49,199 nt of DNA from Candidatus Pelethosoma merdigallinarum (GCA_018716065.1 DVKJ01000005.1:1-49199); one strand, 5' to 3'. Shown: positions 25,652 through 34,580, counted from the stretch's first letter. Program-made: numbers and translations. The notes: a model not told the origin generated them from the letters alone.

Positions 25652-26365
25652 ATGAAAAAGAAGTATTTCTTTTTATGCCTATGTGTGTTATTATTAACCG
25701 GTTGTAATGCAACTTATGAGCTAGATATTAAAGAAGATGTATTTACGGAAAAGATTCAAATTAACGATATGAATATTGATGAAAATACAAAAGAAATATA
25801 TTTGACAAATCCTATGCCAGTAGATTATCGTGAATCTTGCTATTTAGATTACGATCGTTTGGTAAAACCGAATGAGGTAGAAAAAAAATCGGGTGTTGAT
25901 TATTATAATATAAAAAATACAGCGTCAGGTTTAGAAGCAAGTGCGAAAATTAATATTGATCAGTATCAATATTCAAGACCTCTTAATTATGCATTTGTAA
26001 ATATGCATGTTAATAACTATGATAATTATATTTCAATTTATGGATTTGATGGTCCTGCTATCTTTAATATGTATAATAATTTAACATCGTTTGATGTGAT
26101 CATCACAACGGACAAAGATGTTACAGATCATAATGCAGATGAAGTACAGGGAAATAAGTATTCTTGGCATTTTACAAAAGAGGATACAGAAAAAGAGTTA
26201 TATATTGAAATGGACTCTACAAGAATTATGCAAGAAAAAGAAAAAGAAAAAAATGAAGAATTACAAACGAAAATTGTTTATATTATATTTATTTCGTTAG
26301 TTGTAATTGCTGGTCTTGCACTATTTATTATTAAAATAAAACATCACAGAAATAATAAAATATAA
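25652..26365 (+). CDS. Lipoprotein with C-terminal membrane helix
   Basis: 237 aa. Signal with lipobox L-L-T-G-C (Cys18), so the N-terminus should be lipid-anchored outside the membrane. The middle is a beta-rich extracytoplasmic domain of unknown family. A second anchor helix lies near residues 207-227, followed by K-I-K-H-H-R. Double anchoring is unusual and suggests a scaffold at the channel. Gene is tightly packed (14 bases after, 12 before neighbours) in the T4SS-like operon. Confidence 0.8.
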   Translation: MKKKYFFLCLCVLLLTGCNATYELDIKEDVFTEKIQINDMNIDENTKEIYLTNPMPVDYRESCYLDYDRLVKPNEVEKKSGVDYYNIKNTASGLEASAKINIDQYQYSRPLNYAFVNMHVNNYDNYISIYGFDGPAIFNMYNNLTSFDVIITTDKDVTDHNADEVQGNKYSWHFTKEDTEKELYIEMDSTRIMQEKEKEKNEELQTKIVYIIFISLVVIAGLALFIIKIKHHRNNKI

Positions 26366-26377
26366 AGGAGTGATACA

Positions 26378-28657
26378 ATGAAATTAAAGATTCGTGCCGA
26401 AAAAAAAGATTTCATCATGTTTGGAATTTTTGCTTTAGTATTATTATATTTAGTTGCCATTGCTATATTGAATGTTGTATCATTTCTTAGCGAGTCAACG
26501 ATTTGGGGATTAAATCCCTTTCCAGCTTTTGGCCCTGATTATTTGGCAGCTACCTTAGTTTTTTGGTTCTTTGCTCTCGCTGGTGTGTTCTTAAGTGTCA
26601 AATCTTATTTCTTTGATCGTGATAAGGGAGTAGGGATTAGTACCCAAAAGAAAAAAGAAAGTGGTTATGCAAGATGGGCTACTGATAAGGAAATCAAAAA
26701 GGAATTAACCGAGATTGATCCATCGAAAGAGACCTTAGATCATGGTGGAATCCCCCTTTATAATAATGGGAAACACTTATGGGTAGATAGTGGGGAGTAT
26801 CACAATTTAGTAATTGGTTCCACTGGTAGTGGTAAAACACAGATGATTGTTCAACCAATGGTTAGTGTTCTAGCTAAAGCTGGAGAATCAATGATTATTA
26901 CAGACCCTAAGGGTGAGATTTATAAAGATAATGGAGAATTATTAAAGAAGAATGGATATAATATTGTGGTATTAAACTTCCGTGATCCTTTAAAAGGAAA
27001 CTCATGGAATCCATTTACTCTTCCATATCAATACTATAAAACTGGTAATCAAGATAAAGCCATTGAGTTATTGGAAGACCTTGCTCTTAATATTCTTCGT
27101 GATCCAAATAGTAAAAATGCGGACCCTTTCTGGGAAAATCAATCTGCGGATTATTTTACAGGATTATCAGTAGCGTTATTTGAAGATGCCCCAGAAGAAG
27201 AAATTAACTTAAACAGTATTAACTTAATGATCGCAGATGGTGATAGTAAATGTGGTATGGGATCTACTTATGCGAAAGAATATTTCTATATGAAAGATCG
27301 AACGAGTACGGCATTTGTAAAGGCTCAAGGTACGATTGATGCGCCAAATGAAACCCGTGGTAGTATTTTATCTGTATTTAAGCAAAAGGTAAGTATGTTT
27401 GCTTCTCGTGAGAATTTAAGTGAAATGCTATCTCATAGTGATTTTGATATGCGTAAGATTGGTCGTGAAAAGACTGCGATCTTCTTAGTTATTCAGGATG
27501 AAAAAACAACTTATCACCCTTTAGTTACGATTTTCTTAAAACAATGTTACGAAACATTAATTGATGTAGCTCAAGAATATGGGGATAAACTTCCATTTAA
27601 GACGAATTTTATCTTGGATGAGTTTGCCAACATGCCACCATTAAAAGACGTTACAACGATGGTTACGGCAGCTCGTAGCCGTAAGATACGATTTACGTTC
27701 ATTATTCAGAACTTTGCTCAATTAAATGAAGTTTATGGTAAAGAACAAGCTGAAACGATTAAAGGTAACTGTGGAAACATTGTTTATTTAATTAGTAGTG
27801 AAATGGCCGCCCTAGAAGAAATTAGTAAAATGTGTGGAGAGGTAAAATCAAAAGAAAAAGATAAAACTGCTAGTACACCACTTGTAACAGTGAGTGACCT
27901 GCAACGTTTACCTCAATGGACGGTTATTCTCCTACGTATAAGGATGATGCCATTTAAAGCAAAACTAACTCCTTATTATCAAATGGCAAGTAAAGGATTA
28001 TGGGGAGAAAAATATAAAGAAGCGGAATTTCCTACTCGCCAACGTAAGAAATTTAGTGTATTTAATGTTAAAGAATTTGTTGATAAACGTCGTCAAGCTA
28101 AAATGAATGATTTATTTGGTGGAGGAGGTAATGAGCCTAGAAAAAGACCAGCACCTACACCACCACCATTCCCTTTTGGAATGAATGAAAAACCATCTTT
28201 TCCTGCTGGACCTATGCCAACACCGAATCCAATGGACAGTGATTTCAATGTGGATGACATTTTAAAAAGAATTGATGAACAAATTGCTAAGTTAGAAGAA
28301 GAAGAAAAACAAGAAAAAGAAAAATTAGAAAAGGAACAAAAGAAAGAAGAAAAGAAAGTTCCAAAAGAAGAAACGATACCAGAACCTGTGGTACAGGAGG
28401 AAAAGTTGGATCCTGCTATGGAAGCTATGGTTTCTGGAATAGATGATCAAACAAAAGAAGAATTATTAAAGAAGATCGATCAAAAAATTCAAGAACTAGA
28501 AGGAGAAGAGAAAAAAGAAGAAAAAGTGATTTCTCCAAAAGTTGAAGTTCTTCCAAAGAAAGAAACACCGAAAGTGGAAAATGTTGTTTCACTAGACGAA
28601 GATTTTGTTACTGATGATCAGTTCTTTGATGATTTCTTTAATGATGATGATGAATAA
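26378..28657 (+). CDS. virD4: VirD4/TraG-type coupling ATPase
   Basis: 759 aa. Two N-terminal membrane helices (about 13-35 and 52-72), then the P-loop domain: Walker A G-S-T-G-S-G-K-T at residue 147 and Walker B F-I-L-D-E-F with Asp414/Glu415, plus T-D-P-K-G-E and the D-x-x-x-T-M-V-T-A-A-R-S-R segment. Coupling proteins recruit substrate to the channel. Residues ~580-759 form a long Pro-, Glu- and Lys-rich tail with an acidic end (D-D-F-F-N-D-D-D-E), not part of the core family, a likely substrate or partner docking region. Last gene of the secretion locus; a terminator follows. Confidence 0.93.
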   Translation: MKLKIRAEKKDFIMFGIFALVLLYLVAIAILNVVSFLSESTIWGLNPFPAFGPDYLAATLVFWFFALAGVFLSVKSYFFDRDKGVGISTQKKKESGYARWATDKEIKKELTEIDPSKETLDHGGIPLYNNGKHLWVDSGEYHNLVIGSTGSGKTQMIVQPMVSVLAKAGESMIITDPKGEIYKDNGELLKKNGYNIVVLNFRDPLKGNSWNPFTLPYQYYKTGNQDKAIELLEDLALNILRDPNSKNADPFWENQSADYFTGLSVALFEDAPEEEINLNSINLMIADGDSKCGMGSTYAKEYFYMKDRTSTAFVKAQGTIDAPNETRGSILSVFKQKVSMFASRENLSEMLSHSDFDMRKIGREKTAIFLVIQDEKTTYHPLVTIFLKQCYETLIDVAQEYGDKLPFKTNFILDEFANMPPLKDVTTMVTAARSRKIRFTFIIQNFAQLNEVYGKEQAETIKGNCGNIVYLISSEMAALEEISKMCGEVKSKEKDKTASTPLVTVSDLQRLPQWTVILLRIRMMPFKAKLTPYYQMASKGLWGEKYKEAEFPTRQRKKFSVFNVKEFVDKRRQAKMNDLFGGGGNEPRKRPAPTPPPFPFGMNEKPSFPAGPMPTPNPMDSDFNVDDILKRIDEQIAKLEEEEKQEKEKLEKEQKKEEKKVPKEETIPEPVVQEEKLDPAMEAMVSGIDDQTKEELLKKIDQKIQELEGEEKKEEKVISPKVEVLPKKETPKVENVVSLDEDFVTDDQFFDDFFNDDDE

Positions 28658-28729
28658 TATATAGGATCTATTAATGAACATGTAAAGAATATCTATTCGA
28701 AACATGATCATCGGAAACAATACTATGAG

Positions 28730-28755
28730 AAAATTCGGAAATTCCGAATTTTTTA
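28730..28755 (+). terminator. Terminator of the secretion locus
   Basis: AAAATTCGG (28730-28738) pairs perfectly with CCGAATTTT (28744-28752) around AAATT, followed by TT. It closes the long T4SS-like operon. Confidence 0.8.
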
Positions 28756-28817
28756 CTAAAACATTATAATTTAGATATGATAATTGATAAGGTTAGTAAT
28801 AGAGAAGGAGATGAACG

Positions 28818-29138
28818 ATGATGTCCCGCTTAAAAACTTCTATTTGTGTTCAAATTGATAAAGAAGATAAAAAACGTGCAAATGTGATTCTTCAAAAACT
28901 CGGTGTGAGTATGAATGATTTAATTAACCTGACTATTAAACAACTTATTATGAGAGGTGAAATACCCTTTGATGTCTCTCTTCCACAAGAGGGACATGAA
29001 TTATATTCATATTTTACGAAGGATAGCCTTGATAGAGCAGCGAAAGAACTTTCTTATATTGAAAAACATCCCGAAGAATATAAAAGCTATAATAATATCG
29101 AAGAACTAAAAGAGGCATTTAATAAATGTCTAACGTAA
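28818..29138 (+). CDS. RelB/DinJ-family antitoxin-like protein (orphan)
   Basis: 106 aa from the ATG at 28818, seven bases after GGAG. The N-terminal 45 residues have the ribbon-helix-helix look of RelB/DinJ antitoxins (I-C-V-Q-I-D-K-E-D-K-K-R-A, then L-G-V-S-M-N-D-L-I-N-L-T-I-K-Q-L), and I-P-F-D is the DinJ-type hinge. The C-terminal part would normally bind a RelE/YafQ toxin. No toxin gene lies downstream; a terminator follows. It may be an autoregulator left after toxin loss, or partner to a toxin elsewhere. Confidence 0.85.
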   Translation: MMSRLKTSICVQIDKEDKKRANVILQKLGVSMNDLINLTIKQLIMRGEIPFDVSLPQEGHELYSYFTKDSLDRAAKELSYIEKHPEEYKSYNNIEELKEAFNKCLT

Positions 29139-29156
29139 TAAATTAGGAAAAAAGCA

Positions 29157-29184
29157 AAAAAATTACGCCATGGCGTAATTTTTT
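29157..29184 (+). terminator. Palindromic terminator after the antitoxin gene
   Basis: A perfect 28-base palindrome (14 bases each side, A-rich then T-rich arms with core ATTACGCCATGGCGTAAT) follows the stop at 29136-29138. It can end transcription in either direction. Confidence 0.75.
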
Positions 29185-29272
29185 GATATATCTATAAAAT
29201 AGCATTTTAATAAAATAAATACTTTTTTTGCACAAAAATGGTAAAAAATAAAAATAAAATACAAAAAAAACG

Positions 29273-29301
29273 TTGATTTTATATTAAAAAATGCATATAA
29301 T
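29273..29301 (+). promoter_or_regulatory. Promoter of the RloA/RloB-like pair
   Basis: TTGATT (29273-29278), 17 bases, TATAAT (29296-29301). It overlaps the upstream in-frame ATG at 29291, which therefore cannot be the start of the next gene. Confidence 0.7.
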
Positions 29302-29326
29302 ATTAGTGAAAAAAGGAGGGATCTTG

Positions 29327-30571
29327 ATGATATTGGAATTTAGTATAGCAAATTTTTTATCATTTAAAAATAAAGTTACTTTTAGTATGATTGCCAATGC
29401 AACTAAGGGATTAGATGATAATTATGTTTTATACGATAATAAAAAAATATTAAAAACAGCTGCTATTTATGGGGCAAATGCATCTGGAAAAACAAATTTA
29501 TTTAAAATAATATCTACAATCAGTTATATGTTAAGACGATCAAATAACATAGATGTTGATTCTAAATTACCCATCATTCCATTTAAATTTAACAAAAATT
29601 CAAAGAATAAACCAAGTGAATTTGAAATTAAATTCATTGCTCAGAATATACGTTATGTTTATGGATTTAAAGCGGATGAAAATGTAATTTATGATGAATA
29701 TTTATATTATTACCCAATGGGGAGAGAAACGAAAATATTTGATCGGACCAATATTAATGATTACTCTTTTCCACAAAAGGATGAGAGAATTTTAAAAGAT
29801 ATAGTTAAAAAAAATGCACCCAATAAATTCTTTTTAGCCAGTGCGACAAATTGGAATTATGAAAAAACAAAAATTCCATATAAATTTTTAAGTATGAATA
29901 TTTATAATTTTAGTGATTTAAGTAGTCTTAAAAATATAGCAATAAGAGAATATTTAAAAAATGATAAAAAATTAAAATCATTTGCGTTAGATTTCTTAAA
30001 AAAAGCAGATTTTAATATTGAAGATTATAAAGTAATTGAAACAGATGTTCCGAGTGATGTTTTGGCGGTTATCCCAGATTTCATAAAAACAGGGATGAAA
30101 CTAAAAGAGGCACCTAAAGTTTTTACGGCTTTATTTAAACATAAAGAATCTGATATTGAATTATCTTTTGAAGAAGAATCAATGGGAACACAAATGATAT
30201 TCTGTTTTATTCCATTTATAATGAACGCATTAAACAATAAAAAGGTTGTAATAATCGATGAATTAGATAAAAGTTTGCATCCATATCTTGTTGAAATGAT
30301 TGTTCAAATGTTTAATGATCCTGACATTAATAAAAATGGTACACAATTAATATTCAATACTCACGATACTAATTTATTAAAGTTAAATATTTTACGAAGA
30401 GATCAAATATGGTTTACAGAAAAAGATAATTATAGTGGAGTTAGTGATCTATATCCATTAAGTGATTTTTCTGTAAGAAAAACGGAGAATGTTGAAAAAG
30501 GATATATGCTTGGTAGATATGGAGCGGTTCCTTTTATCAAAAATGATTTTAATTTATGGGAAGAAGAATAG
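29327..30571 (+). CDS. RloA/AbiLii-type AAA ATPase (anti-phage defence candidate)
   Basis: 414 aa from ATG 29327, behind AAAAGGAGGG. An ABC-like, SMC-type ATPase of the COG1106/AAA_15-21 group. N-terminal M-I-L-E-F-S-I-A-N-F-L-S-F-K is the classic OLD/RloA opening. Walker A G-A-N-A-S-G-K-T is at 49-56, Walker B V-I-I-D-E-L-D with Asp311/Glu312, and the H-loop F-N-T-H-D follows. Such ATPases pair with a TOPRIM or RloB partner in abortive-infection systems; its neighbour fits that (overlap of 16 bases). Moderate size for the family; no missing motif seen. Confidence 0.88.
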   Translation: MILEFSIANFLSFKNKVTFSMIANATKGLDDNYVLYDNKKILKTAAIYGANASGKTNLFKIISTISYMLRRSNNIDVDSKLPIIPFKFNKNSKNKPSEFEIKFIAQNIRYVYGFKADENVIYDEYLYYYPMGRETKIFDRTNINDYSFPQKDERILKDIVKKNAPNKFFLASATNWNYEKTKIPYKFLSMNIYNFSDLSSLKNIAIREYLKNDKKLKSFALDFLKKADFNIEDYKVIETDVPSDVLAVIPDFIKTGMKLKEAPKVFTALFKHKESDIELSFEEESMGTQMIFCFIPFIMNALNNKKVVIIDELDKSLHPYLVEMIVQMFNDPDINKNGTQLIFNTHDTNLLKLNILRRDQIWFTEKDNYSGVSDLYPLSDFSVRKTENVEKGYMLGRYGAVPFIKNDFNLWEEE

Positions 30572-31191
30572 AACATACAAGAAAAATTAGTAGTGATCGC
30601 GTGAGGAAACGTAGACATCCAAAGAAAACAATATTGATTGCTATAGAAGGAAACAATAAAACTGAGAAAACATATTTTAGCAATTTTGAAAATGGCAAGA
30701 AATCATATAATATAACCTATGCTAGAGGAAATAATACTGATCCGTTAAATTTAGTTCGAATGCTAATTAAAGAAGTAAATGAATTGAAATCAGAATTAGC
30801 AGATGAGGTTGAATCTTATTGTATTTTCGATACGGATACAGATCCTAATAAAAATAAAATTATAGCTGGGGCTATACAATTAGCAAATAGAAACAATATA
30901 AAAGTAATTACTTCAACACCTTGTATAGAATTGTGGTTCTTACTACACTATGAGTATACAACCGCATATATGAACAATAAAGAGGTAATAAGAAAATTAA
31001 AAACTCATTACCCAAAATACGAAAAAAATGTTAATCTATATTCTGATATTGTAGAAAATTTAGAATCTGCAATTGAACGTGCGAAAAGACTAGAAAGCTA
31101 TCAATTAAATAATAATCACATTATAGGAACAGTCGAAGCCAACCCTAATACCGAAATTTATAAAATTGTTGAACGATTGATGAAAAAATAA
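30556..31191 (+). CDS. RloB-like protein, TOPRIM-type partner of the ATPase
   Basis: 211 aa starting inside the previous gene in another frame, with no clear ribosome site of its own, so translation is probably coupled. The start has a basic stretch (R-V-R-K-R-R-H-P-K-K), then I-L-I-A-I-E-G-N-N-K-T-E-K-T-Y-F, where the Glu corresponds to the TOPRIM glutamate, and later Y-C-I-F-D-T-D-T-D-P as the acidic metal site. This is the RloB (TOPRIM-like) pattern. Together with the upstream ATPase it makes a RloA-RloB pair, proposed as effector nuclease and sensor. Function here is inference. Confidence 0.8.
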   Translation: MGRRIEHTRKISSDRVRKRRHPKKTILIAIEGNNKTEKTYFSNFENGKKSYNITYARGNNTDPLNLVRMLIKEVNELKSELADEVESYCIFDTDTDPNKNKIIAGAIQLANRNNIKVITSTPCIELWFLLHYEYTTAYMNNKEVIRKLKTHYPKYEKNVNLYSDIVENLESAIERAKRLESYQLNNNHIIGTVEANPNTEIYKIVERLMKK

Positions 31192-31229
31192 AACTTTTAT
31201 GATGTTTAAAATATTAGGTTATTAAATTA

Positions 31230-31251
31230 AAAACACACCAAGGTGTGTTTT
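31230..31251. terminator. Bidirectional terminator between convergent genes
   Basis: AAAACACACC (31230-31239) and GGTGTGTTTT (31242-31251) form a perfect stem between the rloB-like gene and the minus-strand ATPase. The flanks are A/T-rich on both sides, so it can serve both. Confidence 0.75.
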
Positions 31252-32454
31252 ATTCGTCTTGTAATAAGAAATCAATGATATTGATAACTTCAATTCCTTC
31301 AATTTGTTTTTTTTTACTCGGTCCATAGTCAGAATGATTTTTTTGTAATTATCATGAATGGCAAGCAAAGATCTTTTTTCTCGTTCTTCTACTTTTTCAT
31401 CCATAATACTTCGTGATACTTGAATGTATACTTTTTCATTTGGTTTAATGGCAATAAAGTCAATTTCTATATCGTTGTATTGTCCTACATAAACCTCATA
31501 TCCTCGACGTAATAGTTCAATATAGATTAAGTTTTCATAACTACTTCCACTATCATAGGAAGAAATACCATCAATGATATTTTTGAGACCATTATCGATA
31601 AAATAGTATTTTCCTTGCGTTTTTAGTAATTGTTTTCTTTTTAATTCATATCTTGGCATACGATAAATAAAATAAGCATTTTCTAACATCTTTAAATAGG
31701 AGTCTACCGTTTCGTTTGAAATAGGACTATCATTTTTCTTCATGTATTCTGCAATCGCATGAGGCGTGGTTAAGTTTCCAATGACAGACGCCATGTATTT
31801 AATTAAATTATCTAAAAATACAACATCTTTAATATTATTTCTGTTCATGACATCTTTTTTTAAAACGACTTCCTTAAGATCATTTAGATAATTGGTGATT
31901 AATTGCTCGTTGTTATTCATGTTCACAATCATAGGCATTCCACCATATTTTAAATATAGATCAAATTGTTCATATTTGTCTTCATGGTTCATAAAAGGGT
32001 ATACTTGAATAAATTCTTTGAAGGGAAAAGGATAGATCTTAATAGTAAGAACTCTACCTGCGAGTAGTGTAGTTAATTCACTAGATAATAGATAGGCATT
32101 TGATCCTGTGATGTAAATATCAGAATTAAAATCTACTAACAATGAATTTACTGCTTTTTCCCATTGTTCTACATTTTGAACTTCATCTAATAAAATATAT
32201 TTTTTATGATGATTGGTTATGTGTTTTTTTATGTGTTGATATAAATCTAGATAGTTTTTAATATCATACCATTCTGCACTCTCAAAATTCATGTATATGA
32301 TATCTTCTTTTGAAATTTTTTGAGATATTAAATAATCTTTATATTGCAACAATAATGTACTTTTCCCACTTCTTCTCACACCTGTAATTACTTTTATTAA
32401 ACTTAAGTCTTTACCAGCAATCAATTGATTTAAATAGTTTTCTCTTTGCAACAT
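31250..32454 (-). pseudogene. AAA_14/DUF4143 ATPase with homopolymer frameshift near the 3' end
   Basis: About 400 aa. Walker A G-V-R-R-S-G-K-S-T is at residues 25-33 and Walker B Y-I-L-L-D-E-V-Q-N follows; the C-terminal half is DUF4143. In the written frame the end reads K-L-S-I-S-L-I-S-Y-Y-K-T and runs on to 31222. Adding one A to the A9 run (complement of 31307-31315) instead gives I-E-G-I-E-V-I-N-I-I-D-F-L-L, the expected DUF4143 C-terminus, with a TAA at 31252-31250. So either a recent frameshift, polymerase slippage that restores the frame, or a sequencing error. Role of the family is not settled. Confidence 0.8.
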
Positions 32455-32615
32455 ATTATCACCTCTAACTTTATTATATTCTATTTTTAAAAAGTCAAGT
32501 TTTACGGATGAAATCGCAAAACTTTTGTAAATGATTATTTTTACGATTAAAATCTAATTTCTCTTTTTTACTGTCTAAATAAGATTTGCAGAATATACTA
32601 TAATAGGTGATCAAA

Positions 32616-32903
32616 ATGAATATTAGTGTTTCTGATTTAAAAGAACGTTTATTGGATGGAGTGATCATTGATATACGTAGTGTAGAAAAGTATAACAATC
32701 ATCATTTGCCCAATGCGATTAATATTCCATATGCCAAACTAGCGGTTGGTTATCACGATTTATTAGATAAAAACAAAACTTATTTTATTTATTGTGAAAA
32801 AGGACTTACGAGTCCTAAATTGTGTAACTATTTAAATCATCGAGGATATCGTACTTATAATATTATTGGTGGATATGAAGAGTGGGTAGTAAGTGAAAAT
32901 TAA
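32616..32903 (+). CDS. Rhodanese-domain protein (single domain)
   Basis: 95 aa from ATG 32616, behind AGGTGA; the GTG at 32607 is in the ribosome site. A compact rhodanese fold: V-I-I-D-I-R-S-V-E-K-Y near the start, H-L-P-N-A-I-N-I-P, active-site Cys60 in Y-C-E-K-G-L-T-S, and the closing G-G-Y-E-E-W. Such small proteins carry sulfur as a persulfide. The gene ends overlapping the convergent membrane protein gene by four bases. Confidence 0.9.
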   Translation: MNISVSDLKERLLDGVIIDIRSVEKYNNHHLPNAINIPYAKLAVGYHDLLDKNKTYFIYCEKGLTSPKLCNYLNHRGYRTYNIIGGYEEWVVSEN

Positions 32904-33277
32904 ATTTCAGGATTATCGATACTTATATTTGGTTCTTTATTTTCATCATAGTTTTTAAGTAATACATATCCAGTAATTAAAGCCGCTATAACTACGAGTA
33001 AAGAGGCAAGAACTTGTAAGTAAGCATCACTACTTGGTTGTTTTTGATATTCCTGAATACTTACATATAGAAAATAAGTGAGTAAAAGAAGGGCAAATAA
33101 TTTATTTAAAATCGCAACATTTTCCGCTTCTTTAGGTGTTAAAATGGTTTCTTTTCCTTCTAGATCTAATTTATTGTTATATAAAAGAATAATAGCAATC
33201 GCGATACTGACAATAAATAACGCAGACGCAATCATTTGGCCATTAATGATTTCAATTTGTTCTTGTGTGTTATTCAT
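32900..33277 (-). CDS. Small membrane protein of unknown function
   Basis: 125 aa, three hydrophobic helices (about 17-33, 58-72 and 87-107). No signal peptide or known motif. Its start overlaps the end of the deacetylase gene by eight bases (33270-33277), so it is translated by coupling; no strong ribosome site of its own. No family recognised. Confidence 0.75.
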   Translation of the reverse strand: MNNTQEQIEIINGQMIASALFIVSIAIAIILLYNNKLDLEGKETILTPKEAENVAILNKLFALLLLTYFLYVSIQEYQKQPSSDAYLQVLASLLVVIAALITGYVLLKNYDENKEPNISIDNPEI

Positions 33278-34580
33278 CTAGTTTTCTTAAAAGTTGAGCT
33301 TCTTTTAATTCGCTAACCGTTACAAATTGAAATCCTTCTTTTTTTAATTCTGGGAGAATAATTTTTAAAGCTTCTACTGTTCGTTTATGTGTGTCATGCA
33401 TTAATACAATATCTCCATCTTCTACTTTGCCAATGACACGATTTGCAATTTGTTTTGGATCTTTAATTTTCCAATCTAGAGTATCGACGTTCCACAATAC
33501 AATATCTAGATTGGTATTTTTACGAATGGTATCATTCACCGAACCATAAGTAGGTCGAAGTACTTTTGGTGTAATTCCGGTAATTCTTTTTACAATACTT
33601 TGGGTTTGATTTACCTGGTCTATAAAATCATCTGATTTTAATTTAATTAACCATTTATGATTATAGGAATGATTTCCAATTTCCGATCCTTGTTTTACAA
33701 TCTCTCGAGCTGTTTCGTCATAAACTTCTACTTTATTTCCTAATACAAAAAAGGTCGCGTTCGCATCATATTTTGTTAATGTTTTCAGAATATCTTTCGT
33801 ATATCGACCAGGACCATCATCAAAAGTAATCGCAATCATTTTTTTATGAGGATCAATGACTTTGCTAGTTTCTTTTAAAACGGTATATTCTTTTGTTGTA
33901 TTCGTTCCTAGTTCAATGTCTTCGATTTTTAAATTGATGTGATCAAGAGGAATGGTAGTATCAATGATTCCACAACTCCCATTCGCAATCTCATTTGGAT
34001 TAAAATAAAGATTTAGATCTTCATCAGTAAAAGTAAATAAAGGAAAGTTTTTAAAGATGGGAGAAAGCTTTTGATTTAACTGTTGAACGCTAAAACATTC
34101 GGGATATTGATCCATTAATTCTTTTTGAATCTTGGGTACTAATTTTTCCAATTCTTCTTGTGTAATGAGATCTTCTAATCCTAAAAACCGTTTATCATTA
34201 GAATCATAGACATAAGTATAGATTTCATTAATAGGATGCGCAAGGGAACTACTACTAATAAATTTTTCTAGAACAATATTGATATAATGAACACTGACAA
34301 TGTTGTAGTGATAGTCAATATTTAGTTCTGCACTTTCATTTTCATTTTTTGTTATTCCATATTCTTTGATAAAATCTTGATAAATCTGGTCTACTTGGTT
34401 TTTAATTTTTGTATCTAAAGGAGAAATCCCTGTTTTTGGATAATTAATACCAATAACCATATTTTTATCATGGATAATGAGGGTTTCAACGTTTTTTTGA
34501 ATGTTCTGATCTCGTTGGATGCTAAAATAAATACCAATGAGTAAAGATAAAGTAATAAATAAAATCACCCATTTTTTCAC
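33270..34580 (-). CDS. DUF3298-like / polysaccharide deacetylase (PgdA-type)
   Basis: 436 aa from the GTG at 34580, preceded by GGTGAT; the upstream TTG at 34592 lies before that site. One N-terminal helix anchors the protein outside. The first half resembles DUF3298/RsiV-type domains (I-N-Y-P, then Y-T-Y-V-Y-D). The second half is a NodB domain with motif 1 T-F-D-D-G-P, motif 2 H-S-Y-N-H, motif 3 R-P-T-Y-G-S and motif 5 L-M-H-D. The metal ligands and catalytic Asp are present, so it should deacetylate a cell-wall glycan. Peptidoglycan is the probable target but is not shown. Confidence 0.9.
   Translation of the reverse strand: MKKWVILFITLSLLIGIYFSIQRDQNIQKNVETLIIHDKNMVIGINYPKTGISPLDTKIKNQVDQIYQDFIKEYGITKNENESAELNIDYHYNIVSVHYINIVLEKFISSSSLAHPINEIYTYVYDSNDKRFLGLEDLITQEELEKLVPKIQKELMDQYPECFSVQQLNQKLSPIFKNFPLFTFTDEDLNLYFNPNEIANGSCGIIDTTIPLDHINLKIEDIELGTNTTKEYTVLKETSKVIDPHKKMIAITFDDGPGRYTKDILKTLTKYDANATFFVLGNKVEVYDETAREIVKQGSEIGNHSYNHKWLIKLKSDDFIDQVNQTQSIVKRITGITPKVLRPTYGSVNDTIRKNTNLDIVLWNVDTLDWKIKDPKQIANRVIGKVEDGDIVLMHDTHKRTVEALKIILPELKKEGFQFVTVSELKEAQLLRKLDE

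Noticed and set aside
5211-28657. Conjugative element
   Set aside because: No relaxase, oriT-like cluster, integrase, transposase or partition gene seen; kept as a secretion/pilus locus.
4990-28760. tRNA-Leu as attachment site of an integrated element spanning the secretion locus
   Set aside because: No copy of the tRNA 3' end is seen downstream of the locus, and no integrase is present.
29291-29326. N-terminal extension of the RloA-like protein
   Set aside because: The upstream ATG lies in the -10 element; the ribosome site supports 29327.
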